Assembly: GCF_000151315.2 (NCBI RefSeq)
Contig: NW_011887301.1
Span: 124,001-188,000 of the forward strand
DNA: 64,000 bases
Direction: 5' to 3'
From: Capsaspora owczarzaki ATCC 30864
Taxonomy: Eukaryota; Opisthokonta; Filasterea
Each line of letters begins with the position of its first letter. Within the stretch, counting starts at the first letter, position 1. Below are positions 51,922-63,823 of this stretch, piece by piece. Both the position numbers and the translations under genes were made by a program. Below the pieces are notes generated by a model that was given only the letters and a program-made list of their open reading frames with translations, was not told the DNA's origin and searched no databases.

Positions 51922-52510
51922 TGTATGACTGGCCCAGGTTGTAGCATGAGGAAACCGAGTGAAATCAAGTCTCGCCAATCCCGTTCGCCTTCTTCCCAAG
52001 TGCACAAATAATTCACACAAGTAAATTAGAAGTGGAGTTGGGGTCGAAGAAGCCAACAGGACGGCGCTGTGTCATGGGCAACTGGCGATTGTCGGGGCAA
52101 TTGACGAAAAACTCGTTCCCTCGCGACCTGTTCGATTTGCATGCCATATTTTCTGCCATCGATTATTGATATCTATGGTATACTATCATAACATGGTGGA
52201 ATGGAGGGGGGGGGCAGAACAGACCTGCAGGAATTGGAAAAAAACCAAAAATCCCAAAAAAAAATTCGAAAGCGGTCGGCAAGGTGGAAGGCAACACTGC
52301 CTCAAGCCCCCGCCATTCCCCCAAAGATCTGGTCAAAACTCTGCATCGAAATCATGGCGGTGTAGCTTGCAAAAGCACGGTTGTAGAGTTATCGAGCCGC
52401 GTTTATTCCTGCTTCCATCAGAAAAAAGGTCGAAATACAGTACTGTAAACACCCACACGCCTTCCAATGCAGATCTCCGAGCATCACAAACACACAACAA
52501 CCACACCACA
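51922..52510. other. Intergenic stretch between transposon and TIMM10
   Basis: About 590 bp, holding the 3' region of TIMM10 and the right flank of the transposon. No gene seen. Confidence 0.55.
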
Positions 52511-53238
52511 CTATTGCGGCGCTGCTGGTGCTGCACCCTGTTGTGCCTGCTGCATCTCTGCCAAACTTTGGCCAATTCGTGTGTGAACTTCGGCAAACTT
52601 GGCAACGCATCGGTCAATGCACACCGTCTCGCCCTTGGCCAGCGATCCGTCGGCGTAATTATTGGCAATGCACTTGGTCCAGCAGCCGTGTGTCATTCTG
52701 TGAAAAATAAACACAAAAAAAAAAAACAAAGAGTCAGACGAGCGCAACAAAAGCAGTGGACGAGTAGTGAACCTTGAGTATGCCAGTATTGCATAAAAAT
52801 GGGATTCGTCTACGCCCGTGTTCACTAAGATTCTGTCTTGGCCTTCGACTGAGCAAATCCTCGTCCTTCACGTTCGCTCACTCTCTCTCACGCAATCACA
52901 CACGGGCTCAACGAGCAAATCCTGAGCTTCCTTGCGTTTTTGCTGACTGACTGGAACTGTGACTTGAACTGTGAGTGAACTGACTGGACTGGACTTGACT
53001 GGAACACATGGAAAAGTCAACCCTCAACCCCCTCTGCCAGCAAACCGCTCTTCCCCCACCTCCACCTCCAGGATTGAATCAAAGGTCTATGAAAGAGGAT
53101 CGAGTGAGATTGGGGCGGCGCTGACCGTGAGAAGAGGTCGCTGAAGGCCTCGAGCTCCTGCTCAGCCATGGCCAGCGCTTGCTGCTGCTGGAACTGCTGC
53201 TGCTGCGTTGGTCCGCTGTTGCCTCGAAGTCGGTTCAT
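52511..53238 (-). CDS. TIMM10: Mitochondrial import small Tim chaperone TIM10
   Basis: Two exons: 53238 to about 53126 (MNRLRGNSGP, a Gln run, then AEQELEAFSDLFSR) and 52697-52511. The second reads MTHGCWTKCIANNYADGSL then KGETVCIDRCVAKFAEVH, close to human TIMM10 MTSACHRKC and KGESVCLDRCVSKY. The twin CX3C motifs (CWTKC and CIDRC) that form the disulfides are both present. The protein would be about 99 residues, slightly longer than human (90) because of the Gln-rich N terminus and a Gln/Ala/Pro tail. TIM9-TIM10 hexamers carry hydrophobic precursors across the intermembrane space. The donor is an uncommon GTCAGC; phase and protein match support it. Confidence 0.92.
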
Positions 53239-53380
53239 TCGTGATGGAACAGAAATGATGATGATCAAAAATGAATGACTGTGGAAAAAAAAAATAATAA
53301 TACAGTAATCGAATCATGGATCAGACAAAGAACAAACAAAGGATTGTCTCAGAAAAGTGTTGGAAGACATTTTGGGGTTT

Positions 53381-54810
53381 TCATTTGGATGCGCTGCGCA
53401 TTTTGCCGACCTTCTGGAGGGCATAGCGAGACGCCTTGAGAACCCCACCCGTGAGAATGCCCTTGAGGCTTTGGGAAATGGCAGTGCCGGCAACGATCTG
53501 AGCGACGCCAGCGAGAATCTGCGATCTATTGGGAATGGACAAACCGCCAGACGCTTCTGGCGCAGCTCGCGTCAAGGATCTAGGTGCGTTCTGCTTGACA
53601 TGCGCCAGAGCCTCCGAGAGTCCTCGTGGAACATTCTGAAGCAAACGTTGGCGTGCTGTGGGGGACGTGTCTTGCTGGAACTGCGTGGTGGGCTGCCACC
53701 TTGGAAGGCCAGATTCTCGTCGTGTGCTTAATAGAGTCACGCCATCGCGCAGATCGACCAGCAGCGGTGTCGCGTACAGCTCGACAAAGTGCTCCAGATT
53801 CGCGTCGACAATGTTGCCAACCTTGTTCGGATTCTCTCCGAACGTCATGCGGAAATCGCCAGTGTACGACAAGCCAGACACTGCGAGGCACAAGTCTCGG
53901 AAGGAGAAGGTTTCTGGGAGCGTCAATAGCGCGGCACGAGTGGCCGAAAGCAGATTCCAGTGCTGGGCGTGCAGCATTTCGACCGACGACGGCACCAAAC
54001 CGCAACTGTCGACGCTCTGAGGCACAGACAAGGCTGAATCCCGCGCCAATCGCTCGTGTGTCGCAAGCGTCTGGTTCAAAGGACCGAGAAGATGCTTGGA
54101 CGGCTTGTGCAAGCGGCCAGCAACGTAGAGCGAGTTCCAGTCCACCAAGTCTCGGTACAACGCCTGACTCGAGATGACGCCGTATTTGATCAGTCGCCCA
54201 TTGGAAGGGACGAGCGTGTTGTAGTAAATTCCAGCTCCAGACTTGGACTGCACAGCAGTGACGCCACTTGCGCCCAACACGCGCAAGAAGGAGTAGTCTG
54301 TCGGATTTGCGCGTAAGTTGGCAGCGTGCCAGTCGGTCGGATTGTCCACGGCAAAGACAAAGTCAATCATATTTGCCTACCCAAAACAACAACAACAACA
54401 AAAACAACAAAAACAACAAAAACGAAATGGAGGTTGACAATGGTGAGTAAAGTCATGTTGAATCTCAGATTCTCAGCACCACACCCCTTCACCTCAACTC
54501 AACCGCGAGTGTCTGGCTCTCACCGATCGATCGCTGGGCGAGACCCCCTTCTGGTTGAACACACCAGACCCATACGCAAAGGCATACTGCGGTGGCTTTG
54601 GGAAGCGCGCCATGATGCGCGCGCCATGATGCTCGCGTACAGCGCTTCAGTCTCGGCGGCAGAGAGCGTCCCATTCCCCGACGCTGCTGCTGCTGTTGTT
54701 GTTGTTGCTGCTGGTGCATATGAGCTGACAGAGTACGATGCAAACGCCCGAGCGCACGATCGGTGAGCGGGACGTGCAAGTCCAGCCAGCACGCTCCAGC
54801 TGCTCAGCAT
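53381..54810 (-). CDS. TAMM41: Mitochondrial CDP-diacylglycerol synthase TAM41 (frame broken in exon 1)
   Basis: Two exons. Exon 2 (about 54376-53381) gives MIDFVFAVDNPTDWHAANL, GAGIYYNTLV, GRLIKYGVIS, WNSLYVAGRLHKP and SYTGDFRM, all as in human TAMM41. Exon 1 (54810 to about 54527) starts MLSSWSVLAGLARPAHRSC, a basic, Arg-rich mitochondrial presequence, and carries the nucleotidyltransferase motif AFAYGSGVFNQKG. The presequence frame and the YGSGV frame differ because a 14-bp unit at 54605-54618 is exactly repeated at 54619-54632. TAM41 makes CDP-diacylglycerol for cardiolipin in the inner membrane. Either the duplication is an assembly error, or this allele is damaged, or translation starts at the second ATG without the presequence. 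It is divergent from CDC6. Confidence 0.88.
54388..54424. repeat. AAC-rich microsatellite in the TAM41 intron
   Basis: AACAAC units followed by AAAACAAC units; on the coding strand a GTT/T-rich run that serves as the polypyrimidine tract before the acceptor of TAM41 exon 2. Confidence 0.85.
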
Positions 54811-54945
54811 TGGGGAAAAAGGGAATAAGACTGGACCTCCAGCGCATCAGCACAGACGATCGAAAATGCTCGGTTTGTGTTTGAGTGAGTGCAAGTTTAT
54901 GAGCTCAGTTGCTCAGTCCAGTTCTCAGTTTGTTTCTGCTGGGAT
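54811..54945. promoter_or_regulatory. Short divergent promoter between TAM41 and CDC6
   Basis: Only 135 bp separate the two start codons, the tightest divergent spacing in the window. Shared regulatory sequence is likely on spacing alone; no specific box is recognised. Confidence 0.45.
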
Positions 54946-57522
54946 ATGAGTTTGACAGGTCGTCGCTCAGTCGCAGCGGCAGCCACGAGGCGTCTGGCAC
55001 CCGACCACCGCACGGGCACAAGCACTCAGGACGATCGTCACTCGACGACGAGCATGGCAAGCACATTGAACGCGGCGCAGCGACGCACTGCGACTCGGAC
55101 CACGAGCGACGACGACGACGAAGACCAAGACCAAGACGATCAAGACGACGACGACCACCACCACCACCACCACCACCACCATCACAGGGGTCGACATGGC
55201 ACAACAAGCACTGCAGCAGCGATGGCAATGACTGCGAGCACGCGTCCAGGGCGACGGGCACCCGAGCAGAGAACGATCAACGCAAGGGCTGCAAAGCGAA
55301 CAAACGACGACGTTGCTCGCATGCAATCTCAGGACAATGGTGAAGACGATCAAGATAGTGAGAATGATGATGAAGATACGGAACAAGACACTCGAGAAGA
55401 CGGACGCAATTCCGAGAATGATGCAATGGACCAAAGCTCGTACCAGTCTCGAAGCTACGTCAATCCGAGAGAAGCGCCGTCCGCGCGAACACGAAGCAAG
55501 ACAACCGTGACAGAGACAAAGACAGCGGCGTTGAGCGCGCGATTCAAAGCGAAAACGCAAGGCTTGTCGGACACGACGCGCATTACCTCCAAGCGAAGAG
55601 CGGAATCACAATCGCCCGAACGCGACAATGGGAATGGGAGGAGCACGCAATCCAGAAAGCGTCCGGCCATCGTGTCCACTCCTCGAGATCGGATTGAGAT
55701 GAACAAGGGAAGCGTGTCCGAGACAGAGGAGGAGCCGGATGATCGGAAAGAAGGTGAGCCGACATGGGCATGTTTGCTTTTGCTTGTCAGTCATTCGTCA
55801 GGTGAGGCCTCATCTTTGACGCTTTTTGTTGTGGTTTAGTCGTTCTGACACCAAAACAGCAAGCTCTGTCGCGATTTGGCGTCGCTCGTCTTGCTCTTGA
55901 GCTGGATGCCGTGCCGGAACATGTGCCATGCCGCGACACTGAGCACACTGCAATTTTGCGATTCTGGCACACTGCGTTGCAAGCGGCCGCCTCTGGGGCT
56001 GCGGCAACGCGATCGCTGTATATTTCTGGTGCCCCTGGCACTGGCAAAACTGCTAGTGTAACCGAGCTTGCCAAGTCCATTCCACCATGGGAATCCGAGG
56101 TAAAAAGGACTTGCCGAAAGCTTCGACTGTTGTATCAATCCATTGTGCCTATGTATTGACTTGGTTCCTTCTGTTGGCTTGGGGGATTGTTTGCATCTCG
56201 TTGACAGAATCGGCTGCCACACTCCAAAACCATCTACATAAACTGCATGTCACTGAAAGACCCGAGCGAGCTCTACGGCTGCATTATGACGCAGTTGGCC
56301 AAACTCCATGGATCTGGTACGCAGTACAGAAAGTCCACTGCGGCAGAGTGCCTTGCTGCACTCGAGCGGCGGCGTGATAGCACGTAAGTGTATTGCGATT
56401 TGTGTTGGTGCTTGTTGTCACTTTCCGATGATTCTGCTCGACTCCCTTTTCCGCTTCGCTGTGGTTGTGCTGCCTGATGGCTAATTTCGTTCATGAATGA
56501 TGGCATGGTCACTTGCGCAGCACTCTGATTCTGGACGAGATGGACCAATTGGAAACGCGAACGCAAGAAATCCTGTACAAGCTGTTTGAATGGCCAACGC
56601 TTCCGGGGTCTCGGGTGATCCTTATTGGCATTGCCAACGCTCTCGACTTGGTGGATCGCACATTGCAGCGTTTAAAGGCGCAAAACTGTACGATGCGTTG
56701 TTGTTGGTGTTGTTGTTGACGAGAAATCCTGCCACTCGTCGTCATCGGTCCTCACTTGCCGTCGCATGATGAATCGAAACACAGGCCCTCCAGAAGTGCT
56801 GAATTTCCCGCCATACTCTGAGCCACAGATTTCTGGCATTATTGCTGATCGGTTGAGCGGCCTGGCCGCCCGGAACTCTGGCGCTGTGATTGACCCTGTT
56901 GCAATCAAACTGTGCGCTGCCCGCATTGCTGCGTCTTCTGGGGATGTACGTAAGGCGCTTGATATTTGCCGAAAGGCAATCGCAGCGGTCGAGACCGAGG
57001 TCCGAGTCGGCACGCTGGCATTCGAAACTGCCAAAGTGGACATCACCCGGATTGCCTCTACCTTTGGCTCGCGCGAGCTGGAGCGACTGCAGCGAATTCC
57101 CATCCAGCAAAAGCTATTGCTATGCGCTATGCTGGCGTCTTTTCGGGAAAAGCCAGCCGAGCTTGGCAAGGTAAACATCCAGCATTTCATCGCGTGTCTC
57201 TTTGTTGACTGTATTGTTCACTTGTCTTGCTCCTTCACTCTCGCTGTAGGTGTTCGACTCGTATTGTCAGACGTGTCGGAATCGCGGAATTGCTCCCGCG
57301 ACGTGGAGCGAGTTCTGCGACATTTGCATGGCGTTGGAGAATTGCAACATGATCGTTCTCGCAAAAGCGAAAGAAATGCGCAAGCGCATGACCTCGCTGA
57401 ACGTTACGCACGAAGACGTTGCGTTTGCACTGAAAGACACGCCTATCGTGCGCACCTTGCTTTCCGAGATTGAGCGCTCCGATCGCTCGCTGTCGGAGAA
57501 CCAGGGCGAAATTGAGCTTTGA
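54946..57522 (+). CDS. CDC6: Replication licensing ATPase CDC6
   Basis: Six exons (54946-55753, 55840 to about 56099, about 56209-56382, about 56520-56686, about 56785-57170, 57250-57522). The first encodes about 270 disordered residues rich in Asp, Arg and Ser with a run of ten His and a TPRDR CDK-type site. The AAA+ part follows: SLYISGAPGTGKTA (Walker A), KTIYINCMSL, LILDEMDQLETR (Walker B), VILIGIANALDLVDR (sensor 1), LNFPPYSEPQI and SGDVRKALDICRKAI (sensor 2). Human CDC6 has GAPGTGKTA, LNCMSL, LVLDEMDQL, LIGIANTLDLTDR and SGDVRKALDVCRRAI. A winged-helix ends the protein. CDC6 loads MCM2-7 at origins with ORC and CDT1. The match is better to CDC6 than to ORC1. Confidence 0.94.
55155..55185. 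repeat. (CAC)n repeat coding for ten histidines
   Basis: CAC/CAT triplets inside the disordered N-terminal part of CDC6. Confidence 0.95.
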
Positions 57523-57678
57523 CAACATGATTCATTGTTCCATGACATCCCGAGTGTTGTGCAATTGTTTTTTTGTTGTTTTGTTTTCTTCCATACAGAC
57601 AATGCTTCAACCTAAAACAGTGCCCCAGTCTTTGCTTTTTGTTCTCAGCTTTCTCAGAAACCACACCCCAGCTCTCAA

Positions 57679-58615
57679 ATGTCTGCACAAGCACCTCCCG
57701 CGGCCCAGCCCGAGGCCCAGCAAGCAGCAGCAGCACAGCAGCCTCCCAAGTCGCAGGTACTCTTCCGATGCCGCGTGTGCCGCGTTCCGCTGGGGACTGA
57801 CTCGTGCCTGCTCGCCCACGCGGAGGGCAGGGGCCAGGCGTCCTTCCGCCCGACCAAGCGCACGCGAGCCATCCAGCAGAGCGCTCGAGCAAGCGCGGCA
57901 GGCCAGCGTGCGACGACGATGGGCGCAGATGGCGGTCTGACGGTCGTCTCGCTGCTCCACAAGACGGCCGCGTGCACGTCGCTCTTTGTCGAGCCGCTGC
58001 GCTGGATGGAGCCGCAGCTCCAGCTCTCAGGCACCAACGCCGACCCAGACCAGGCTCACGCTCATGCTGCTGGCGGCGATTCGACCACGTCTGGCGAGGC
58101 GGACGCAGAACAGAGTCATGACCACGACGCCGACCACGACGCCGACGCTGGCGATGGTGATGGTGATGACGACTTGCACAATCCTTACGCAACGTTGCGC
58201 ACTGCGTCTGGCAAGGCTTACACAGACTTTACCGACGACGATTACGATGAAGAGAAGCCACAGCCGCTCGTCTATGAGGGCAAAGTCATGTGTCCGAACG
58301 CGAAGTGCGCGAGCAGGTTGGGTTACTTCAACTGGTATGGTAAGTGAACCAACACGAGCGAGCTGACCGGCCTTGGAATCACCAACAACAGCTCACAACT
58401 CACATCGATCGCTGAATTACACTGCTTGAACGAACGCAGGTATGCAATGCTCTTGTGGCGCTTGGGTCACCCCCGCATTCCAGATTCACAAGAATCGCGT
58501 CGATTTGATCGACGACCAGACTCTCACCCCGCTTCGCCCAACGTCCTACCCCAAGCCACCGGCCTCCACCACTCCCCAAGTTTCACAGAGCGAATCGCCT
58601 GCATCTCAACCTTAG
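57679..58615 (+). CDS. DUSP12-type zinc-binding protein without phosphatase domain
   Basis: Two exons (57679 to about 58342 and about 58439-58615), about 280 residues from the ATG in MSAQAPPAAQ. It covers only the C-terminal half of DUSP12/Yvh1: FRCRVCRVPLGTDSCLLAH, a TSLFVEPLRWME block, MCPNAKCASRLGYFNWYG, then QCSCGAWVTPAFQIHKNRVD. Human DUSP12 has YRCRKCRRSL, SYFIEPVQWME, CPKCSAKLGSFNWYG and QCSCGRWITPAFQIHKNRVD. In yeast, the Yvh1 zinc domain alone releases Mrt4 from pre-60S ribosomes. No HCxxGxSRS phosphatase motif is present and the protein starts close to the zinc part. A His/Asp-rich stretch lies at about residues 120-165. An AATAAA at 58642-58647 follows. Confidence 0.88.
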
Positions 58616-58641
58616 CGTGGGTTGCAGAGTTGTATGAGTCC

Positions 58642-58647
58642 AATAAA
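58642..58647 (+). terminator. Candidate poly(A) signal of the DUSP12-like gene
   Basis: AATAAA 27 bp after the stop codon, in the short gap before the convergent NAA25 gene. Confidence 0.5.
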
Positions 58648-58768
58648 ACAGTTCATTGTTTTGCCGCTCAAGTTGAACATTGTATTGGAAAAGAGGGTGA
58701 AGTTTTTTGCATCGCACCGGACTCCCTCCCTCATGAGGCAGATGCTGTCGACTTGCCACCTTCAACCT

Positions 58769-61700
58769 TCAAGAAGAAAGCGACTCGGCACAGGAGCGCT
58801 TCGAGCCCACCCACTCTGCCAAATTCTCGAGCGCGTCACGCTGGCTTTGGGACAGCGCGGTGAACGCCTTCTCACCAGCAGCCTTGACGTCTGCCTCGCT
58901 GGAAACCAGAGACTTGGAGGCAAAGCTGGCAGCCGGCAGGTTGCGGCGATTGGCTTGCAGCTGAGACTCCAGGCTGCGCAAGAGCTGCGCAAAGCCGCTG
59001 GCTGCCGAGGAGATTGGTGCGCGAAGATCAGCCACCTACAAGAAAAAAAACCAAATGGGCACGTGAGTCAATGAGGCTGCGCTGAAACCTCAAGACACTG
59101 AGCAGATTCAAAAGCCATACCGAAATGGCAGGCGAGCCGTCCGTCGGCTTCTTGCGGTTCTTCTTGCCAGCGTTGGCAATGTCCCCAAGAACGCGAGCAA
59201 ACGCCGAAAGGAAGACGAGCGCATCTCCAGCCACCTGTCAGGACACGAACGGCAAAATCAAGAAATCAGCTCAAACTGCCGCGCGAATCAAAATTGTACA
59301 GTTGGACGATTACCTCAAGTTGGCCGGCGGCGCGCTCAAAGAATCTCTGGCCAATCGACTCTGGAAGCGGCGTGGAGGCGATGGCATTGGTGGCAGCCTC
59401 AGCCGCAGCGGTAACGCTGGAGATGAAAGCGGTAGCACTGGCAGCAGCGTCGGAAATGCTCGCTGCAGCGCCAGCAGCTTCACCCGAGGATGCAACGTAT
59501 GCCTGCAGGTGCTGGGCAGCCTTGCCAAACTCGAGAACAATCTTTGCGTGCACGAGGGCTTGCTGGGTGTTGGCTGGTGTTTGGCTGAGGCGCAGGCTGG
59601 AAGGCACAGCAAAGGACTGCTCGGCGATCGCAGAAACAGCAGCCTGCAACTGCTCAAGGGTGGACTGGAGTCGGGCCTTGTCGCTGGCAGCCGCAAAACG
59701 CAGAGTGTTGAACGTCAAGGTTGACAGACGAACCCAGGCAATCTGTGTGTCGCAAAGTGGTTTTAAGTTGGTCAGGGGTTTTCTAGTATTTGAAAGAAAG
59801 TCAAACTTTTTGTTCTGTCCACTTGCCTTTTGTGCGCGAAGAGTTTCCAGCTGCTCCTTTGTCGGGCGGCGAGCCTCGGCCTCCCAGAAATCCATGACGT
59901 CGTGATCGCGGTTGTCAGACAGATCGTTCAAGACTACACATGCAGAAAACGCGCAAAGCACCATGAGGAGGTGGAAATCTTCTCTCTTGTTGAAGGTTTG
60001 GGTGGTGCGGAAAAGGAGCTGCGTGGAGTTCACCAACCTTCAACTGGAAGCGGCAACACACGGATGAACTCTTCCAGCTCGGATATTTGCCCGTTGAAGC
60101 CGGTGCGCAGGCGCAGCTTGGCATCTTGACAGCGAACAATGGCGCGCTGCAGAGAACGATTCGTGCGAGAAGTAAATTCCATAAACTCGAGAACCTGCGG
60201 AACACCAAAAGAGATCAGAGAAGGATGAGCGATTGAAACCCGCAAAAAGCATCTCCGCCCTCAAATGAATCAAGCGAAAGCGCGTACCTTTGAGAACGTC
60301 TGGTGACGGTAAGCGTTGATGACCATCTCGGGGAGCTCCTTGCCTGCGCGCTCAAAGTAGCTCAGCACCATGCGGTGGAAATTAACACCCTCCGCCATGT
60401 TTGCGCAACTGAGAAGGTGGTCTGAAATAACGTAGCTGCACAAGGGATGAAGGTTAGTCTTTCGTCTCGTACCCAATCGTTGTCTGACTCACCTCAGTGT
60501 GTCTTGCTGCACATGACGTGTCTCGAGCTCTTGGTAAAGCGCCAGCGCAGGGGCAAGCGCGCCTGTAGAAAAAAGGCAATGGAACGATGCCGGTCAATAA
60601 ATTGAGAGCACAGCTTTTGCCGATCTGCATCGCTTTCAAGGGTACGTACCAAGCTTGACATAGCACTGAACCAGGAAAAGCTTGAACTGGAAGTTAAACT
60701 TGCTGCGAACAACGCCGAACTGAAGGAGGGCAATAATGTCGTAAAGAACGGATCGATCACCTGGGGAGGCAGGGGGGTTGTCAAATACAAGAGGCAACAA
60801 ATATGAGTGGTCACTACAATTTCTCGAGCATGCAGAAATTTTGTGCAGAGGCGACGTTACCAGTTGCTTCGTGCAAATCGAGCATGACCAGCGTTGCAAG
60901 GAGCGCGTAATCATCGCTGTACTGTCGCTCGGTCTCCTTCAGAGCGGAGCCTGATCGAGAACATCAATGAGGATCAAATGACAGATGCGATCAAACCTGA
61001 GCCCGCGTCTCGTGGTGGTTTTCTCTCGCTCAATGCCCTCCTCTTACCAAATTGAAGCCCGGCGTGGTAGCGCGAGACAAGGTCGGCAACCAGCTCTCGC
61101 TGCTGCTCCGGCGTCATTGCGGTATGCAAGCCCATCCAGCGAGCAAGCTGCACGGTGCAAATGTGCTGGCGCATGCAATCGGCCTGCGTTGCCTGTTCAA
61201 AAGCAAGACCAAAAAAATTCAGCTGGTATTCAACCTTCACAATCAAAAATAACGGCAGAGACGGCATACCACGGGAGCATCCTTCGGACACGCCTGAACC
61301 TGCTGAAGCATCTTCTCGTGCAATTCCTTGGCAGCGTCAGGAGACAGCGTCCCAACAAAGCCTCGCATGTCGTCAAAGCAACACCACTTTGCACCGAATC
61401 GCGCAAAGTAGGCGGCCAGAAGCTCGACAAGGGAAGCTGCAGGCAAACCACATCAAGCGCACAGTGACCAGCGGTCAATCAGAAAACCAGAAGCGCCAAA
61501 AAAACACAATTGCGAAACAATGACCTCGCGTACCTGCGACCGAGGCTACTGGCAGCCCGGCAGACACTCGCTGCTGAGAGAGACGGAGGAACTCGAGCTG
61601 CGCAAGGAAAGGACCTCGGTGAACAACCTTGGGACCAGCACCTGCCGAAGGAGCAGTCTCCTCAGCCACGAGCTTGGACACGAACGACCAAGCATTCTCC

Positions 61701-63143
61701 AGAGTCGCCACATCGGGCGAAGCAGCCGCATGCTCGAATGTGTACTTCAAGTACAGCTTGAAGAATGACCACTGATCGCGGTGCTCTGGGGCTTCCAACA
61801 GAGCTTGGAACTTTGATGCGGCTTCCAACAGTCGTCCGGCCGACCCAAGCGCCTCTGCGACTCGCTGATCGCGGGCACTGGATGATTTGATGAGCGAGGC
61901 GAGCTCGGGTTGCTCCAGCCACTTGAGCACATCAGCATGCTTGCCCTGACGCTCAAACGCTTGAAGGTAGAGATCGAGATCTTCCTCGCTCGCCAGAAGC
62001 TTTTCGTTGGTCGCCTTCTCGAGGATCTTTTCGAGCAACGGGAAGAGCATCTTGCTGGACAAGCCCGCTTGGATGTTGGAGGGCAGCATTGCCTGCGTGT
62101 GCATCGGAGCGACAAAACAAAACCGCGTGAACGTTTTTGCCCAAAAAAAAAACTAAAAGAAAAAACCTTTGCAGCACTCCTTCGTTGATCAAGCGTGTTA
62201 CCTGAGCAAGAAGCGACATTGCAGACCACAGGTAGTATCGTGGCAGCTTGAATGTCTTGTACATTTGCATGGCAACCGCCTGCTGGCGCTTCGGATCGTT
62301 GATGCGAACGAGGGCCATGAACAGGTGCGCATTCAACTCTTCGTTGAGCGGCGAGTGCTTCACGGCAACTTCGTACACGCTTGGGATTTGATCAAACTGG
62401 TCCATGTCCCGATACGCATGAGTCATCGCCTGCAAGGTCATCTCGTCTGTCGGACCAACGACTTTGAGCTCGTTGAGCAGCGCGAGACCTTCGTCGCGCT
62501 TTCCGAGTCGCTCGAGCGCAATTGCCTTAAGCGCCTGCAACAACAACAACAATAAGAGTTCAGCCATGAATCAAGTCAGGTGTGAGTTCCGATGTGAGAC
62601 TGAGCGATGGAGAGAGATTGGAGCAAGCGATCCATGATCCGACTCGTCCGTTCGCCCCTCAGACAAAATCAAGCAATCCCCATCTCTGTCCTCTCGGGCA
62701 ATCTTGGTTTAGCCTGCACAGTGAGGGAATGGCCGGTCTCGAGCTCTGAGTGAGACTAGACTGCTTTTACCTTGGCTGCCAGGATGGGGTCCTTCTTGAG
62801 CACCTTGTCGGCCAGCTGGATGGCCTGCTTGTTGTTGAATGTATCAAGCGCGTCTGTTTGTGTTTGTGTTTTGTTGGGTACCAGACGACAGCGGCAGACA
62901 GTGAGTGAGTGAGTGAGTGGCTGTATGGCCATGCTGTTCCATGCACTGCGCTGATCCCATTGCGCGATTCGCCTTGTGTTTGCTCCATTCGCAAGAGCGA
63001 GAGTTAGAGCGAGAGATAGAGCGAGATGGACAAGCAACTGCAACTGGAAGGGTCGAAGGAAGAAACAGTCGAAGGGGGACAAAAGGCGTACCATAGATTG
63101 GACGAAGACGTCGCTCAGAAACGGATCGCGAAGTGCTCGCCAT
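58769..63143 (-). CDS. NAA25: NatB N-terminal acetyltransferase auxiliary subunit
   Basis: A gene of more than ten short exons from the ATG at 63143 (MASTSRSVSERRLRPIY) to the TGA at 58769-58771. It matches human NAA25: NDRRLRPIYD and NNKMAIQQADKLLKK correspond to ERRLRPIYDALDTFNNKQAI; later LKAIALERLGKRDE, ELNAHLFMALVRI, YYLWSAMSLL, LRGPHLAKLE (here HRGPFLAQLE), CCFDDMRGFV, QHICTVQLARWMGL and DLSDNRDHDV follow the human order. TPR-like helices wrap the NAA20 catalytic subunit and place NatB on the ribosome, which acetylates Met-Asp/Glu/Asn/Gln N termini. The last two exons are Ala-rich and less conserved. Exon joins checked at the 5' end keep phase; the middle ones were read by homology. Confidence 0.92.
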
Positions 63144-63353
63144 TGTCGCAAAGTCAAAATAGATGGAGTGAAATGGTCAATCAGAAGGATGATTAATCAT
63201 AATAACAATAATGGGGGGAGGTGTGCAGTATTTTTGTTTGCAGATCCTTTGGAGCTTCTGGTTCTCCCTCTCCTCCCATCACTACGGAATCGAAATTAGT
63301 GGAGGCAAAACGAGATGAGAATAACAATGTACTGTACACAGCCATCTGCACAA

Positions 63354-63823
63354 CTAAACAATATCGAGATTTCGACGTTGAGAAAGGCCTCGATCACGCT
63401 CTTGGCGTACGAGTTTAGTGTAGCGAGCCGTATCAAAGTCGGGACAAATGTCGATGCCAGCGCGAGGGCATAGCCACTCGAGAAAGTAGTAGAAGAGCGT
63501 GTTAATCAAGACAAACATGACAAAGAGTTTGCCAGAAACGGGACCGCAGCCATAGTACCTGGAATGCAATAAACAGGCAAAAATGAGCGTGATACCAACT
63601 CTGCCACCCTGCTCTCTTTCATCAATACAGCAGCTGCCGGTCGTACTGATGCAAGCGCTCCACAAGAGGCGACTCTTCGACACCGGAAATGTTGTCGTAA
63701 ACTACTTCCGTCCGCGCTGCGACATCATTCCAATTGTACATGCTCTTGACGCGCTGGTGTAGTTGGTCGGGATTGATATCATTGATCCGTGGAATCGCCT
63801 CGCAGACTGCCCGCACAAGATCT
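63354..63823 (-). CDS. PIGA: PIG-A GPI-GlcNAc transferase, C-terminal part
   Basis: The last two exons of a gene that continues off the right edge. One (63823 to about 63630) reads LVRAVCEAIPRI, then VKSMYNWNDVAARTEVVYDN, matching human [20 protein letters not shown]. The last (about 63558-63354) reads YYGCGPVSGKLFVMFVLINTLFYYFLEWLCPR, matching human [29 protein letters not shown]. This is the C-terminal membrane anchor of PIG-A, which adds GlcNAc to phosphatidylinositol at the cytosolic face of the ER in the first step of GPI-anchor synthesis. The glycosyltransferase domain lies outside the window. Confidence 0.88.

Noticed and set aside
54967-55560. Val/Ile-rich minus-strand frame that looks like a membrane protein
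   Set aside because: It is the antisense of the Asp/His repeats in CDC6 exon 1.
54946-57522. ORC1 instead of CDC6
   Set aside because: No BAH domain, and the INCMSL, LDEMDQL and GIANALDLVDR strings match CDC6 better.
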